Part shown: positions 1-8,595 of the stretch, piece by piece
Position numbering within the stretch: position 1 is the stretch's first letter
How the letters are laid out: each line of letters starts with the position of its first letter
DNA from: an uncultured Devosia sp.
Lineage (GTDB): Bacteria; Pseudomonadota; Alphaproteobacteria; Rhizobiales; Devosiaceae
Length of the DNA stretch: 64,000 nucleotides
NCBI RefSeq assembly: GCF_963517015.1
Contig: NZ_CAUQDV010000001.1
Location: 2,858,001 to 2,922,000 of the forward strand
Direction: 5' to 3'
Notes under the pieces: model-generated
The model's input: only the letters and a program-made list of their open reading frames with translations
What the model was told of the DNA's origin: nothing
Databases searched by the model: none
Translations under genes and position numbers: made by a program

Positions 1-1
1 G

Positions 2-948
2 TTTGGCGGGTTCCTGACCACCTATTTCTCCTGGCACTGGATTTTCATCATCAATGTACCGATCGGCATCATGGGCATGCTGCTGGTCGGGCTCGTGCTG
101 CCCAACGAGGTGCGCAATGCGCCGCGCCGCATCGATCGCAAGGGATTCGTGCTGGCCGGCGCCGCCTTTGCGCTGTTTGCCTTTGGCTGCTCAGTGGTGA
201 GCCTGCCCGCCCTGCCCCCGATCTACGGCGCGATTGCAGCGGCGGCGGGCATCGGCCTTGGCGCGATCTATGTGCGGCATGCGCTTAGCGTCGAATTCCC
301 GCTGCTCGACCTGCGGCTGCTACGCTACCCCGTCTTCCGCACCTCGGTCGTTGCCGGCACCTTCTTCCGGCTAGGCCAGGGGCAACGCCGTTCCTATTCC
401 CGCTAATGCTGCAACTGACCTTCGGAATGAACCCGTTCGAATCCGGCATGGTGACCTTTGCGGGTGCCGTAGGGGCACTGATCGCCAAATTCGTAGCCAA
501 CTGGATGTTTGCCCGCTTCGGCTTCAAATACCCGCTGGTGATTTCCACTGCCGTTTCAGCCGCCGGCATCGTCGCCATGGGCTCTTATGTGCCCACCACG
601 CCGATGGCACTGATCCTAGGCGTGTTGGTGTTCACCGGCTTCTGGCAATCGATGTTCTGGACCGGCTCGAATGCCTTCACCTTTGCCGATATCGAGGACA
701 AGGATGCCGGCCAGGCCAATACGATCAGCCAAGTCTGGGAGCAGCTGATGTTTGCCATGGGCGTGGCGCTGGGCGGCGGCATTCTGGAACTGACGCACAA
801 GCTGCGCGGCGGTGACGCGCTGGTGCTGGGCGACTTCCAGATTGCCTTCTATGTGGTCGCCGCCGTGGGCTTCGTCGCAACGCTGCTGTTCTGGCGCCTG
901 CCGGACAATGCCGGCCACCAGCTCACCAGAAGTGGCGGCGTGCACTAG
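2..948 (+). pseudogene. DHA2-type MFS drug exporter, 5' end outside window, frameshifted
   Basis: This is the C-terminal part of a 14-helix major facilitator exporter, a proton-driven multidrug pump of the inner membrane. The frame open from base 2 reads a W-x-W-I-F-x-x-N-x-P-I-G stretch typical of DHA2/EmrB proteins, then hydrophobic helices. It hits a stop at 404-406, while the continuation (LQLTFGMNPFESG and further helices) is in the +1 frame from about 383 to 948. Adding one G to the run at 379-382 restores one uninterrupted protein, so this is a single-base deletion: either a real inactivating mutation or a homopolymer sequencing error. The 3' end nearly touches the convergent rlmE. The family call is firm; the substrate is unknown. 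Confidence 0.85.
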
Positions 949-951
949 ATC

Positions 952-1698
952 CTATTCTTCGTCGTCGCGATCGCCAAAATGGGCATCACCGTCGCGCTGC
1001 CCCTTGAAGCCCTTGGCGATGAGATAGGCCTCGGCCGAATCCTGACGGCTGGACTTCGGCTTGGCGTGGAAGGTGGTCTTGAAGTGGCGCTTGAGCATAT
1101 GCAGCAGCTCGTGCTCGGTGCCACCCTGGAAGACCTTGGCGACGAAAGTGCCATTGGGTGCCAGCACGTCTAGGGCGAAGTCGGCGGCAATCTCGATCAG
1201 TTGCACGATGCGCAGGTGGTCAGTGGGGCGGTGGCCGGTGGTGGGCCAAGCCATGTCGCTCATCACCAGGTCGGCCTTCTTGCCGCCCATGGCGTCGATC
1301 AGCATCTGTGGTGCATCGTCCTCGGTGAAATCCTTGCGGAACAGGATGACGCCGGGAATGGGATCCATTTCGAGATAGTCGATGCCCACGACCAGCGGAT
1401 GTTCGTCCGTCGAGCCGACCGCTGCGGCAGCAACCTGCGACCAGCCGCCGGGCGCCGCGCCAAGATCGACGACGCGCGTACCTTTATGGAAAAGCTTATG
1501 CTTTTCGTCCATTTCCTTGATCTTGAAGGCAGCGCGTGAACGGTAGCCCTCGGCGCGGGCGCGCGCCACATAGGGATCATTGAGCTGGCGTTCGAGCCAT
1601 TTGGTGGACGACACCTTGCGACCCTTGGCCGATTTGACGCGGATCTTGAGGTCCTTGTCGGACTTGCGACCGCCCGTTCCGAGCGCCTTATCAACCAT
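952..1698 (-). CDS. rlmE: 23S rRNA 2'-O-ribose U2552 methyltransferase RlmE (FtsJ/RrmJ)
   Basis: A 248-residue SAM-dependent methyltransferase that modifies U2552 of 23S rRNA in the A-loop during late 50S assembly in the cytoplasm. The SAM-binding VDLGAAPGGW loop is at residues 77-86. The K-D-K-E catalytic tetrad of the family is visible as K59 (AAFKIKE), D148 (MSDMAW), K188 (FVAKVF) and E223 (SAEAY). The first 30 residues are a basic, lysine-rich extension longer than in E. coli RlmE, as is common in alphaproteobacteria. It overlaps the end of the upstream Ppx/GppA gene by 8 bp, so the two form one transcription unit. Length and motifs are complete. Confidence 0.95.
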   Translation of the reverse strand: MVDKALGTGGRKSDKDLKIRVKSAKGRKVSSTKWLERQLNDPYVARARAEGYRSRAAFKIKEMDEKHKLFHKGTRVVDLGAAPGGWSQVAAAAVGSTDEHPLVVGIDYLEMDPIPGVILFRKDFTEDDAPQMLIDAMGGKKADLVMSDMAWPTTGHRPTDHLRIVQLIEIAADFALDVLAPNGTFVAKVFQGGTEHELLHMLKRHFKTTFHAKPKSSRQDSAEAYLIAKGFKGQRDGDAHFGDRDDEE

Positions 1699-2872
1699 TG
1701 CCGTTCTTCCTCGGATAGCGCGATGCGCGGCTGTGGACCTTGTCGGCGTCCATCAGGGAAATCAGAATGCCCTCGCGCAGGCCGCGATCGGCGACACGGA
1801 CGCGTTCGGTTGGCCATTCGCGGCGGATGGCCTCGAAAATGGCGCAACCGGGCAGGACCAGATCGGCGCGATCACGCCCGATGCAGGGATGGGCGACACG
1901 CCGCTCGAAGGGCATGCCGAGCAGCACTTTCATGGTCTCGTCAACCTCGCCGCGCCGCATCCAGAGACCATCGACCTTTTGCCGCTCATAGCGCTCCAGC
2001 CCCAGATGCAGGCCGGCCAGCGTGGTTACCGTGCCCGAGGTGCCGATCAGGTGGACGGGATGATTGGCAATCATCTGCCGCAACTTTTCGCGGCCGCGGA
2101 ACTGCTTGAGATGTTCGGCGACATGGGCGACCATGTTTTCGAACACCTCGTTGGTCACATCGACGCCGCCGAATTTCTCGGCAATCGACACCACGCCCAC
2201 GGGCAGCGACTGCCAGGAGCGGATCGAGGCCGACATGCGACCCTGCGATTTGGGGCGGCCGCCGCGGAAATCAAGCCAGGCCAGTTCGGACGAGCCGCCG
2301 CCGATATCGAACATCAGGGCGCCGGCAGCGGTACCTTCGATGAGATCGGCACAACCCGTCACGGCCAGCTCGGCCTCGGTACGGCGATCGACGATTTCGA
2401 GTTCCAGCCCAATCTCGGATTTGACGCGTTCGAGAAAGGCCGGGCCGTTCTCGGCGGCGCGACAGGCTTCGGTGGCGATGAGGCGCATGCGCGTGGGCTG
2501 ATGCTCGCGCAGCTTGTTGCGGCACTGGCGCAGCGCTTCCATGGTGCGTTCCATGGCCGCGTCGCCCAGTCGACCGGTTACCGAGACGCCCTCGCCCAGG
2601 CGGACGATTCGGGTAAAGCCATCGAGGACGCGGAAGCCGTGATCATGCGGGCGGGCAATCAGCAGGCGGCAATTGTTGGTGCCCAGATCAAGCGCAGCGT
2701 AGAGCGGGCCACGATAGCGGCGCGGATTCGGGGCGTGTGGTGTCCGCTTGTCCGTGCGGTGAGAGGGCGAATCGCCCCCCGCCCTGCCCGCCGGCCTCTG
2801 GCCTTGCGGGTTCCGGACCACCGGCTCGTCCAAGGACGTGGCTGCGGCGGCGGACCGATCGGAATCGGTCAC
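1691..2872 (-). CDS. Ppx/GppA family exopolyphosphatase
   Basis: A 393-residue member of the ASKHA phosphatase fold that hydrolyses polyphosphate or pppGpp. The phosphate-1 loop LDLGTNNCRLLIA is at residues 61-73 and the second glycine-rich loop FDIGGGSSELAW at about 188-199; a third motif, GTSGTVTT, follows near residue 280. The first 55 residues are hydrophilic and low in complexity and probably disordered. The C-terminal HD-like domain of long exopolyphosphatases is missing, so this is the short form of the family often paired with rlmE in alphaproteobacteria. It is translationally coupled to rlmE by an 8-bp overlap. Whether polyphosphate or pppGpp is the main substrate cannot be decided from sequence. 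Confidence 0.9.
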   Translation of the reverse strand: MTDSDRSAAAATSLDEPVVRNPQGQRPAGRAGGDSPSHRTDKRTPHAPNPRRYRGPLYAALDLGTNNCRLLIARPHDHGFRVLDGFTRIVRLGEGVSVTGRLGDAAMERTMEALRQCRNKLREHQPTRMRLIATEACRAAENGPAFLERVKSEIGLELEIVDRRTEAELAVTGCADLIEGTAAGALMFDIGGGSSELAWLDFRGGRPKSQGRMSASIRSWQSLPVGVVSIAEKFGGVDVTNEVFENMVAHVAEHLKQFRGREKLRQMIANHPVHLIGTSGTVTTLAGLHLGLERYERQKVDGLWMRRGEVDETMKVLLGMPFERRVAHPCIGRDRADLVLPGCAIFEAIRREWPTERVRVADRGLREGILISLMDADKVHSRASRYPRKNGNG

Positions 2873-3019
2873 TTCAGTCTCCTGTCGTGCGCGGTCGCCC
2901 CATCCGGCCTAGCCGGCGGCGCCCGGGCGCACTGTTCATTGCGTGTCGAAAAGGACGGTAGAGCAAGGGACTGGCCAGCGCAATGGCACGCAGTTGCACA
3001 CAGGCCATGTCAGAGGCGC

Positions 3020-3048
3020 TTGCAATCTGAAAAATCATTGTCTATGTA
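3020..3048 (+). promoter_or_regulatory. Likely sigma-70 promoter of tRNA-Gln
   Basis: TTGCAA (3020-3025) and TATGTA (3043-3048) are separated by exactly 17 bp and lie about 40 bp before the tRNA gene. This fits a housekeeping promoter. The rest of the 217-bp gap between the Ppx start and the tRNA holds no recognisable gene. Confidence 0.5.
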
Positions 3049-3089
3049 GGCGGCGCACCGGCAAATCCGGTCCAGCGGCTCACCGCTGC

Positions 3090-3163
3090 TGGGGAATAGT
3101 TCAATGGTAGAACAGCGGACTCTGACTCCGTCGATCTTGGTTCGAGTCCAGGTTCCCCAGCCA
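3090..3163 (+). tRNA. tRNA-Gln (anticodon CTG), with encoded CCA
   Basis: The acceptor stem TGGGGAA (3090-3096) pairs with TTCCCCA (3153-3159), followed by discriminator G3160 and an encoded CCA (3161-3163). The anticodon arm has stem GCGGA/TCCGT and loop CTCTGAC, giving anticodon CTG. The T-arm contains the usual GGTTCGAGTCC. The gene is intact even though its 3' end serves as the integration site of the adjoining element, because the incoming attP carries an identical 3' end. Confidence 0.95.
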
Positions 3164-3165
3164 AT
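3147..3165 (+). repeat. attL: tRNA-Gln 3' end used as integration core
   Basis: The 19 bases TCCAGGTTCCCCAGCCAAT, covering the T-arm 3' strand, acceptor stem and CCA of tRNA-Gln, recur exactly in direct orientation at 59547-59565. A tyrosine-recombinase gene starts 180 bp further on. This arrangement is the standard signature of tRNA-targeted integration. Confidence 0.85.
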
Positions 3166-3239
3166 CTCTCAGCAAAACTCAATAAGCCCAGTAGGTTAGC
3201 GCCAACGCCGCCGGCCAAGATGCGTGGTTTCCCACCAGT

Positions 3240-3260
3240 TTGGCCACCGAGTTGGCCACC
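3240..3260 (+). repeat. Left-end putative recombinase arm sites (2 x TTGGCCACC)
   Basis: TTGGCCACC occurs at 3240-3248 and 3252-3260, two direct copies 12 bp apart, just inside attL and before the preferred start of the recombinase. The same 9-mer and its variants occur next to attR at 59455-59493. Repeated short motifs at both ends of such elements usually bind the N-terminal domain of the integrase or its directionality factor; that role is inferred here. Confidence 0.6.
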
Positions 3261-3345
3261 GGATACGATTCGGTTTGTGGAGTCGCTGGGGAGCGACTTC
3301 CCCAGCCGAAACCATCGTGCCGGTCAGTTGGGAGCATGCACCGAC

Positions 3346-5319
3346 ATGCGCACTGGGCATTACACGCGCCTGAAAGGTCGCGTTACCTACTTCCGCCGGA
3401 AGGTACCGGAGTTTCTGCAGGAAAGGCTTGCATCTACCGAGATCTGTTACAGACTTGGTGTTATATCTTCGAGTGTTGCGGAGCGGCTTGGCCGCAGGTT
3501 GGCGGTCGAGGTGGACACCTTCTTTGACCAAGCCAAGACCGATCCAATGCTAGACGCTGCCAGCCTCACCAAACTTGTCGAAACTGCGCTTGTGGGTTGG
3601 CGGGAAGACGATTCATCGGAGGCAGCGAGGGAGATTACATCCTACGGCCGCCCTCTTCTCACTCCCAAGGACCAGGCCACCGCCTGGGCGGAACTGGCTT
3701 CCGGTCTCATTACGCGGGTTGGGAATGGTGAAAGCGCCTATGGCGAGATTTTTGTCGCCGACATTGCAGAGAAGGCTGGCATCGCCGCGCTCGACAGGGA
3801 AAGCGCCGAAGGTGTTGGTGGACGGGCCTTGAGTCTGGGGCTGGCAGCCCACTACCTGCAGTCCGCCATCAACATGGCATCGATGCATGGTCTGGCAACG
3901 GGCCGAGCCGCGCTGAAAGTTGAAGATTGGAAGGCAAGGCTCGTCGCGCTCGAAACGCACCTGGGCCTCGATGGCTCAGGGCAAACGGGCCACCAACTTG
4001 GGCAGGACGCAGCGCCTGCAGTCAGCAGGCTTTCGTCAGCCGCCTCAACGATCACCACCTCTGATGCACCAGCCACCCTGAGTATAGGAGGTGGCCTCGC
4101 GGTCTCCGTTACACCATTCTCAAAACTGGTTGGTACCTACCTTAAGACGCGCGTTGAGAATGGGGAGGTCAAGTCGGGTTTGGAAACCGAGATGCAGTCC
4201 AGCCTGCGAATCTGGGTCGAGGTGGTCGGAGATCGCGCTATAGGGGAATATGACCGAAAAGACTTCCTGAAGTACCGCAGCACTCTGCTGACGGTACCAA
4301 AGCACTACTGGAAATCGGACGCATCGCGCGCCCTTTCGATACATGAGGTCATCGACTGGGCGCGTGCCGACGCCCGCGCGGCGTGGATGAAGTCGGCTCC
4401 GCCAGAAAAGCGCGAAGACCCAAAATCAATTGAGCGCGCGGCCAGTGACTACACCAAGATCAGCAACACGACGGTCAATCGCCATCTCAGCACGATCTCG
4501 CCGGTCTTCGAATGGGCGACTAAAAATGACCATCTGGCCGAGGACACGCGCCGCTTCTGGGCAAATCTCCACTTGCCAACTGGGCTCTCGGTGACCGGAC
4601 TGAAACCAAACGAGGAACGGCCACCGTTCAGTCACGAGCAGATACGCCTCATCGCAACTCATCCGGTTTGGCTCGGCCGACGGTCCGCATATTATTACAA
4701 CTTTCCAGGCCAGGTTATCATTCGGGACGCCTTGTATTGGGGGTTTCCGATTGCTTTACTCCATGGCATGCGGCGTGAAGAGTTTGCACAACTCAAGGTC
4801 AAACACATCCGCCAGATCGACGGCATCTGGATATTCGACCTACACGCGCTCGACATGGACGTTAAGAAAGGCGCATCACGACGCTACGTTCCGCTGCATA
4901 GCCAACTGATCGCACTGGGGTTCCTGGAAGCCATGGTACTTGGCAGGAAACCAGATGAGAGACTGTTCGCGGAACTATCGGCCGACGGCGACTTCGATCG
5001 ATTTGGAGACGCCGTTGGCGGACAGTTTGCGCGGGTGCTCGATCAGCTTGGCATTGTGGTCATACGCAAAAACGGCACCAAATCCGAGGGCTGTTACCAT
5101 CCACTACGCCACCGCTTCATCACCGACATGCTGCGTGCCGGTGTTCGTGACGGCTTGGTAGACTATATCACCGGCCAGATGTCCGAAAAGCGCGAAGGGG
5201 AGCGCGCACGTTACGGTTCCGACCCAGAAGTGACGGAGGCCAAAGCAGCAATCGAGCGACTACCTGTCACAGTCGACTTTGGCGCTTGGGTAGAAGCGTG
5301 GAGCAGATTTGGGCGCTGA
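3346..5319 (+). CDS. Tyrosine site-specific recombinase (tRNA-Gln island integrase)
   Basis: A 657-residue integrase-type recombinase that would cut and rejoin att sites through a 3'-phosphotyrosine. Catalytic residues can be placed: R476 in HGMRREEF, the H585-x-x-R588-H589 box (HPLRHRF) and nucleophile Y623 in RARYGSD. The N-terminal 250 residues are unlike short phage integrases, making this one of the long recombinases seen on tRNA-borne islands. I chose the ATG at 3346 (MRTGHYTRLKGRVTYFRRKVP) because the family's N-terminus begins there. An ATG at 3220 would translate across the arm-type repeats and adds a proline-rich stretch without family character. It reads away from the tRNA, as expected for the integrase beside attL. 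Confidence 0.9.
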   Translation: MRTGHYTRLKGRVTYFRRKVPEFLQERLASTEICYRLGVISSSVAERLGRRLAVEVDTFFDQAKTDPMLDAASLTKLVETALVGWREDDSSEAAREITSYGRPLLTPKDQATAWAELASGLITRVGNGESAYGEIFVADIAEKAGIAALDRESAEGVGGRALSLGLAAHYLQSAINMASMHGLATGRAALKVEDWKARLVALETHLGLDGSGQTGHQLGQDAAPAVSRLSSAASTITTSDAPATLSIGGGLAVSVTPFSKLVGTYLKTRVENGEVKSGLETEMQSSLRIWVEVVGDRAIGEYDRKDFLKYRSTLLTVPKHYWKSDASRALSIHEVIDWARADARAAWMKSAPPEKREDPKSIERAASDYTKISNTTVNRHLSTISPVFEWATKNDHLAEDTRRFWANLHLPTGLSVTGLKPNEERPPFSHEQIRLIATHPVWLGRRSAYYYNFPGQVIIRDALYWGFPIALLHGMRREEFAQLKVKHIRQIDGIWIFDLHALDMDVKKGASRRYVPLHSQLIALGFLEAMVLGRKPDERLFAELSADGDFDRFGDAVGGQFARVLDQLGIVVIRKNGTKSEGCYHPLRHRFITDMLRAGVRDGLVDYITGQMSEKREGERARYGSDPEVTEAKAAIERLPVTVDFGAWVEAWSRFGR

Positions 5320-5332
5320 TATCTACGTTCAC

Positions 5333-5401
5333 CCAACTGCCCCCCAAATTCTGCAGTCAGGGCTTTCGACCAGGTGGCGAAAGCCCTGATCCCACAGTTG
5401 G
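5333..5401. terminator. Hairpin between convergent recombinase genes
   Basis: A perfect 12-bp stem (TCAGGGCTTTCG at 5357-5368 with CGAAAGCCCTGA at 5378-5389, 9-base loop) lies where the two convergent recombinase genes end. An outer inverted repeat CCAACTG (5333-5339)/CAGTTGG (5395-5401) encloses it. It covers the last codons of the minus-strand gene. There is no clear T-run, so it may act as a bidirectional terminator or as a structural or recombination site. Confidence 0.5.
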
Positions 5402-6490
5402 ATCGGGACGGCCTGAGTTTGCGGCCTCTCGCCGCGAGGCTCTGGCCGCCTCGGTTCCCCTGTTCAACTCGTCCTCGAATTGCTGGAACCGCTGACGCTG
5501 CTCCTCAATCAACTTTTTGGTGTCATCGTTCTCTTGGGGCCTCAAGGGAGGCAATGGCATTGGAGCTACATCGTCAAAACGGTTGGCGACGTCCGACTTC
5601 TCCGCACGTGGGGGCGGCGCAGGTTCCAGTTCAATAATCTTCACGACAACGTCCTCTGGGCCCCAGGACGACGCCGTTCTGATATAGTACGAGGGGCTCC
5701 GCCCGCTGAAATGGCCGGCAAGTCGGGCAATCTCATCAATCGAAAAGCCAGCCGCTGCCCACGTCGACAACGCAGTATGGCGAAAGCTCGATGGAGCAAT
5801 CCTTGGCACCGATACGGCGTCGCATGCTCGCGCGAGCGTCTCAGCCATTATCTTGTGCCAGGCCTCATATCCAACATCCGGGACTTCCATGCCTGTGAAG
5901 TCGATAAGCGCGGCCAGCGCGACCCGATAGTGAAGGTCCCAGCCACTGACGTCGATTGATCGCTCAGGATCCTGGCCGTCCGCGCGCTTGGCATTGGGAA
6001 CTATGAGCCGACCGCCAGCAACTCTCGCGCCCACCAGCTCCACAGGCCGCCCCCCGAGCCTAGGCATGAGCACGCAATAGAGAGCCGTCGCGGCCATCCG
6101 CCCCCGGTTCAATGCCAGCGCCCGTTGTTTCAGACGGTCGAACACTTTCACGACGGCGACCTTGGACGGACTTTTCCATTTCTTGGTTGCGGTCATGGGT
6201 TTGGAAGGCCGCCCCTTCAGACTGGCAACCGCATCGTCCATGTCGCTAACGAAGTTTCTGACCTGGCGCTCGGTGAAGGAGCGGTGGTCATCACTGGCCA
6301 CTTTTGCGACCGCAACGCGCATCTGCTGCCGCCAAAGGCCGACGGTGTTTGGAGTGAGCTTTTCGGGGTAGTCCATAACGTATCTGAACATTGCCTCCAA
6401 AGGACGCAATTCCGGAAACCGTGTCTGAGCGCGATGAACCTTTTTGTCTGCCTCCAACGCGTAAGCAGCCAACGTCTTTGCCGATGCCAC
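5357..6490 (-). CDS. Second tyrosine recombinase/phage integrase-like protein
   Basis: A 377-residue protein with a tyrosine-recombinase catalytic domain: R148 in LGGRPVELV, R237-H238 in SSFRHTALSTWAAAGF, H260 in LAGHFSG and Y268/Y269 in SPSYYIRT. The C-terminal 70 residues after the tyrosine are hydrophilic and proline-rich. I prefer the GTG at 6490 because GGGGAGG precedes it; an in-frame TTG at 6511 would add seven residues. It converges on the tRNA-proximal recombinase and shares little visible sequence with it. It may be a leftover from another element, a xer-like resolvase of the island, or a partner recombinase. Its target is unknown. Confidence 0.8.
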   Translation of the reverse strand: MASAKTLAAYALEADKKVHRAQTRFPELRPLEAMFRYVMDYPEKLTPNTVGLWRQQMRVAVAKVASDDHRSFTERQVRNFVSDMDDAVASLKGRPSKPMTATKKWKSPSKVAVVKVFDRLKQRALALNRGRMAATALYCVLMPRLGGRPVELVGARVAGGRLIVPNAKRADGQDPERSIDVSGWDLHYRVALAALIDFTGMEVPDVGYEAWHKIMAETLARACDAVSVPRIAPSSFRHTALSTWAAAGFSIDEIARLAGHFSGRSPSYYIRTASSWGPEDVVVKIIELEPAPPPRAEKSDVANRFDDVAPMPLPPLRPQENDDTKKLIEEQRQRFQQFEDELNRGTEAARASRREAANSGRPDPTVGSGLSPPGRKP

Positions 6491-6594
6491 GTCCCCCTCC
6501 CCGAGAGCCAAAACCCAAGGGAATATAACGTCAACACCAAATTACTCCACGGTTATTTTTAGCATTACTCCACGGTTTCGATTTCTCTTTCGAG

Positions 6595-8514
6595 TTACAG
6601 ATTGGTGGTCAGGTAGCACTGCTTATGGGCCGGGCAATGGCCGGTGTCAGGGCCAACAATGAGGCCTGAGGTCAGATGCGCCCTGACCTGAGCTTTGGAA
6701 AGAACTCGGGCACTGATCAAACGCTCTATGAGGCTGAGAGCGAGTTCGCGTTCAGCGGATACGATTCTGATCGCACGCTCGAGCAAAACCTCCAGCTCCT
6801 GCGCGACCGCATTCACAATTGCTCCGCTGGGCTCGGAACGCGTTGCCCGCACATAAAGCAAGGTGTCCTTCAGACCCTGTTTTTCGTAAGCGGCGAGCAG
6901 TGTGCGTGTCGCAACCTCCAGGTCTTGTTCAGCGCCACCGTGGGCGCCCTTGCCGATTGCCATATCGGCAGCGCGACCGGCCAACATGATGGTCACCACA
7001 TCCCTCACCTGATCGAGGGTGAGAAACAGGCTTGGCAACTTGCTGGTGGTGTGGCCACCCGAAGCCCCCTCAGCAATGATCGACAAATGCTCGACTTCAT
7101 GGCCCAGGCGGTGCGCAACAAGTGCATGACCGACTTCATGAACCGCAACGACCCTTATGTCATCAGTGCTGCGATTGTCGTCGGGTGCGACCTGATCCCG
7201 CAGATCGTCTGCGTGAATGGCGCGATCTGCGCTGCGAGCAATGCTGCGCGCTTCTTTGACCCATCCCTCCAACTGTGCAGGAGAGGCACCGAGGCCGAGA
7301 CGACAGATCGTGCTGAGGTCGTCGTCCATCAGATCATCGCGAAGGTAAAACCTGAGGACGTCGAGGACTTCGGCTTCATTCTGAGGCGCTACAAATGAGA
7401 CACGTTGCTCCAGCCGGCCCGCACGAACCAGAGCCTTGTCGAGGCGTGAATAGTGGTTCGTACCAGCGACAAGCATGACGCGTTTGCCGGATCGCCGAAC
7501 ACGATCGATCTCGACGAGGATCAGATTGACGATCGGCGTCCACCAATCACGACCGCGATTATCCATGGTCGCGCGATCAGGAACGCTGTCAATTTCATCC
7601 AAAAATCCCACGCATGGTTCGCTCGCCATCACTTCGTCGACGAAAGACTTCACGTTGCGCGCCACACCGCCAAGCGCGCCATCACCAGTCGTGAACCACT
7701 GCCCGGCACTGGTCGAAACGAAGGACCAGTTCGCCGTGCGGGCCAGGCTTTCTGCGACCAGGGTTTTGCCGAGCCCGGGCGCACCTTCAAATGTGGCATA
7801 GCTCAGCGCGCTCGGCGCCAAGCCTCCTTCTTTGACTGATGCGAGATCGATCAAAGTCTGGTTAGTCCAAGCGCGCAGGCGCGCCGTGATCGGCAGCTCA
7901 TGCAGCAATGGCACGGTATAGCTCGGGGCCAGCGACGCGGGTTTGAATGCGATGGCGCGAGCAAGATTGGCGACAGCGGAACGTGCCGTCAAACCCGGAC
8001 GGATCGCTGATGCGATGGTCGTCAATGGCAGGCCTGCCATCACATCGGTTACCCCACGAACCCGGCTCTGCGTAATGTGAGATATCGCCTTGCGCAAAAG
8101 CGCGGGCGACAGCTTCGGGATGACAATGCGACCATCGGCAGCTGAACGTACGACCTCATCGAGAATTGTATCGGGATCGTGAGAGACATAGATGATCGAT
8201 CGCTGCTTTTGCAGATAGTGCAGCGCGTCCTGGCCAACACGGTACTCCACACCCTTAGTAACGACAGTCTCATTGGCGACCTTCACGACTGCAGTTTTCG
8301 CCACTTTCGCGACTGCGTCCTCCAGAAGCTCCGCCCAATCTGCGGAGGGCGCCTGCACGATGACGACGCGGGCCGGCTGGGTCAAAAGACTGCGCGTCTT
8401 CTTGTTCAGGGCATGTGAAAGTGCGAGATCGCCAAGTGTCTCGCGGCTGTTGAGATTATGTGTTTTTGACTGCGTCAACGACGCGACGTCTTCTTCTTGG
8501 TTCTGAAAATCCAT
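6595..8514 (-). CDS. Soluble FtsH-like AAA+ ATPase with M41 zinc-protease domain
   Basis: A 639-residue ATP-dependent protease. Residues about 200-400 are an AAA+ module: Walker A GAPGLGKT 244-251, Walker B GFLDEIDS 303-310, and arginine finger region RAGR 364-367. Residues about 450-600 are an M41-type metalloprotease: zinc motif HEVGH 459-463 and the likely third ligand D531 in GGAEQDL. Unlike FtsH there are no membrane segments; the first 190 residues are a soluble domain I do not recognise. I chose the ATG at 8514, preceded by GGAG 10 bases upstream. It lies 81 bp downstream of the GIY-YIG gene in the same direction, suggesting an operon. A role in island-encoded defence or toxin control is inference from context. 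Confidence 0.8.
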   Translation of the reverse strand: MDFQNQEEDVASLTQSKTHNLNSRETLGDLALSHALNKKTRSLLTQPARVVIVQAPSADWAELLEDAVAKVAKTAVVKVANETVVTKGVEYRVGQDALHYLQKQRSIIYVSHDPDTILDEVVRSAADGRIVIPKLSPALLRKAISHITQSRVRGVTDVMAGLPLTTIASAIRPGLTARSAVANLARAIAFKPASLAPSYTVPLLHELPITARLRAWTNQTLIDLASVKEGGLAPSALSYATFEGAPGLGKTLVAESLARTANWSFVSTSAGQWFTTGDGALGGVARNVKSFVDEVMASEPCVGFLDEIDSVPDRATMDNRGRDWWTPIVNLILVEIDRVRRSGKRVMLVAGTNHYSRLDKALVRAGRLEQRVSFVAPQNEAEVLDVLRFYLRDDLMDDDLSTICRLGLGASPAQLEGWVKEARSIARSADRAIHADDLRDQVAPDDNRSTDDIRVVAVHEVGHALVAHRLGHEVEHLSIIAEGASGGHTTSKLPSLFLTLDQVRDVVTIMLAGRAADMAIGKGAHGGAEQDLEVATRTLLAAYEKQGLKDTLLYVRATRSEPSGAIVNAVAQELEVLLERAIRIVSAERELALSLIERLISARVLSKAQVRAHLTSGLIVGPDTGHCPAHKQCYLTTNL

Positions 8515-8595
8515 GAGTTCAGGTCTCCAGGCGCGCGACCAACCTTGTTGGTCAGCGCGCACAATTCTCTACCGTGAATGATTGCTGATGACGGC

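Noticed and set aside
1580..3049. 489-codon plus-strand frame opposite the Ppx gene
   Set aside because: It is antisense to rlmE/ppx with complete catalytic motifs; no protein character of its own.
3220..3345. Longer start (3220) for the tRNA-proximal recombinase
   Set aside because: The extra 42 residues would be encoded by the att arm-site repeats and carry no family similarity; ATG 3346 fits better.
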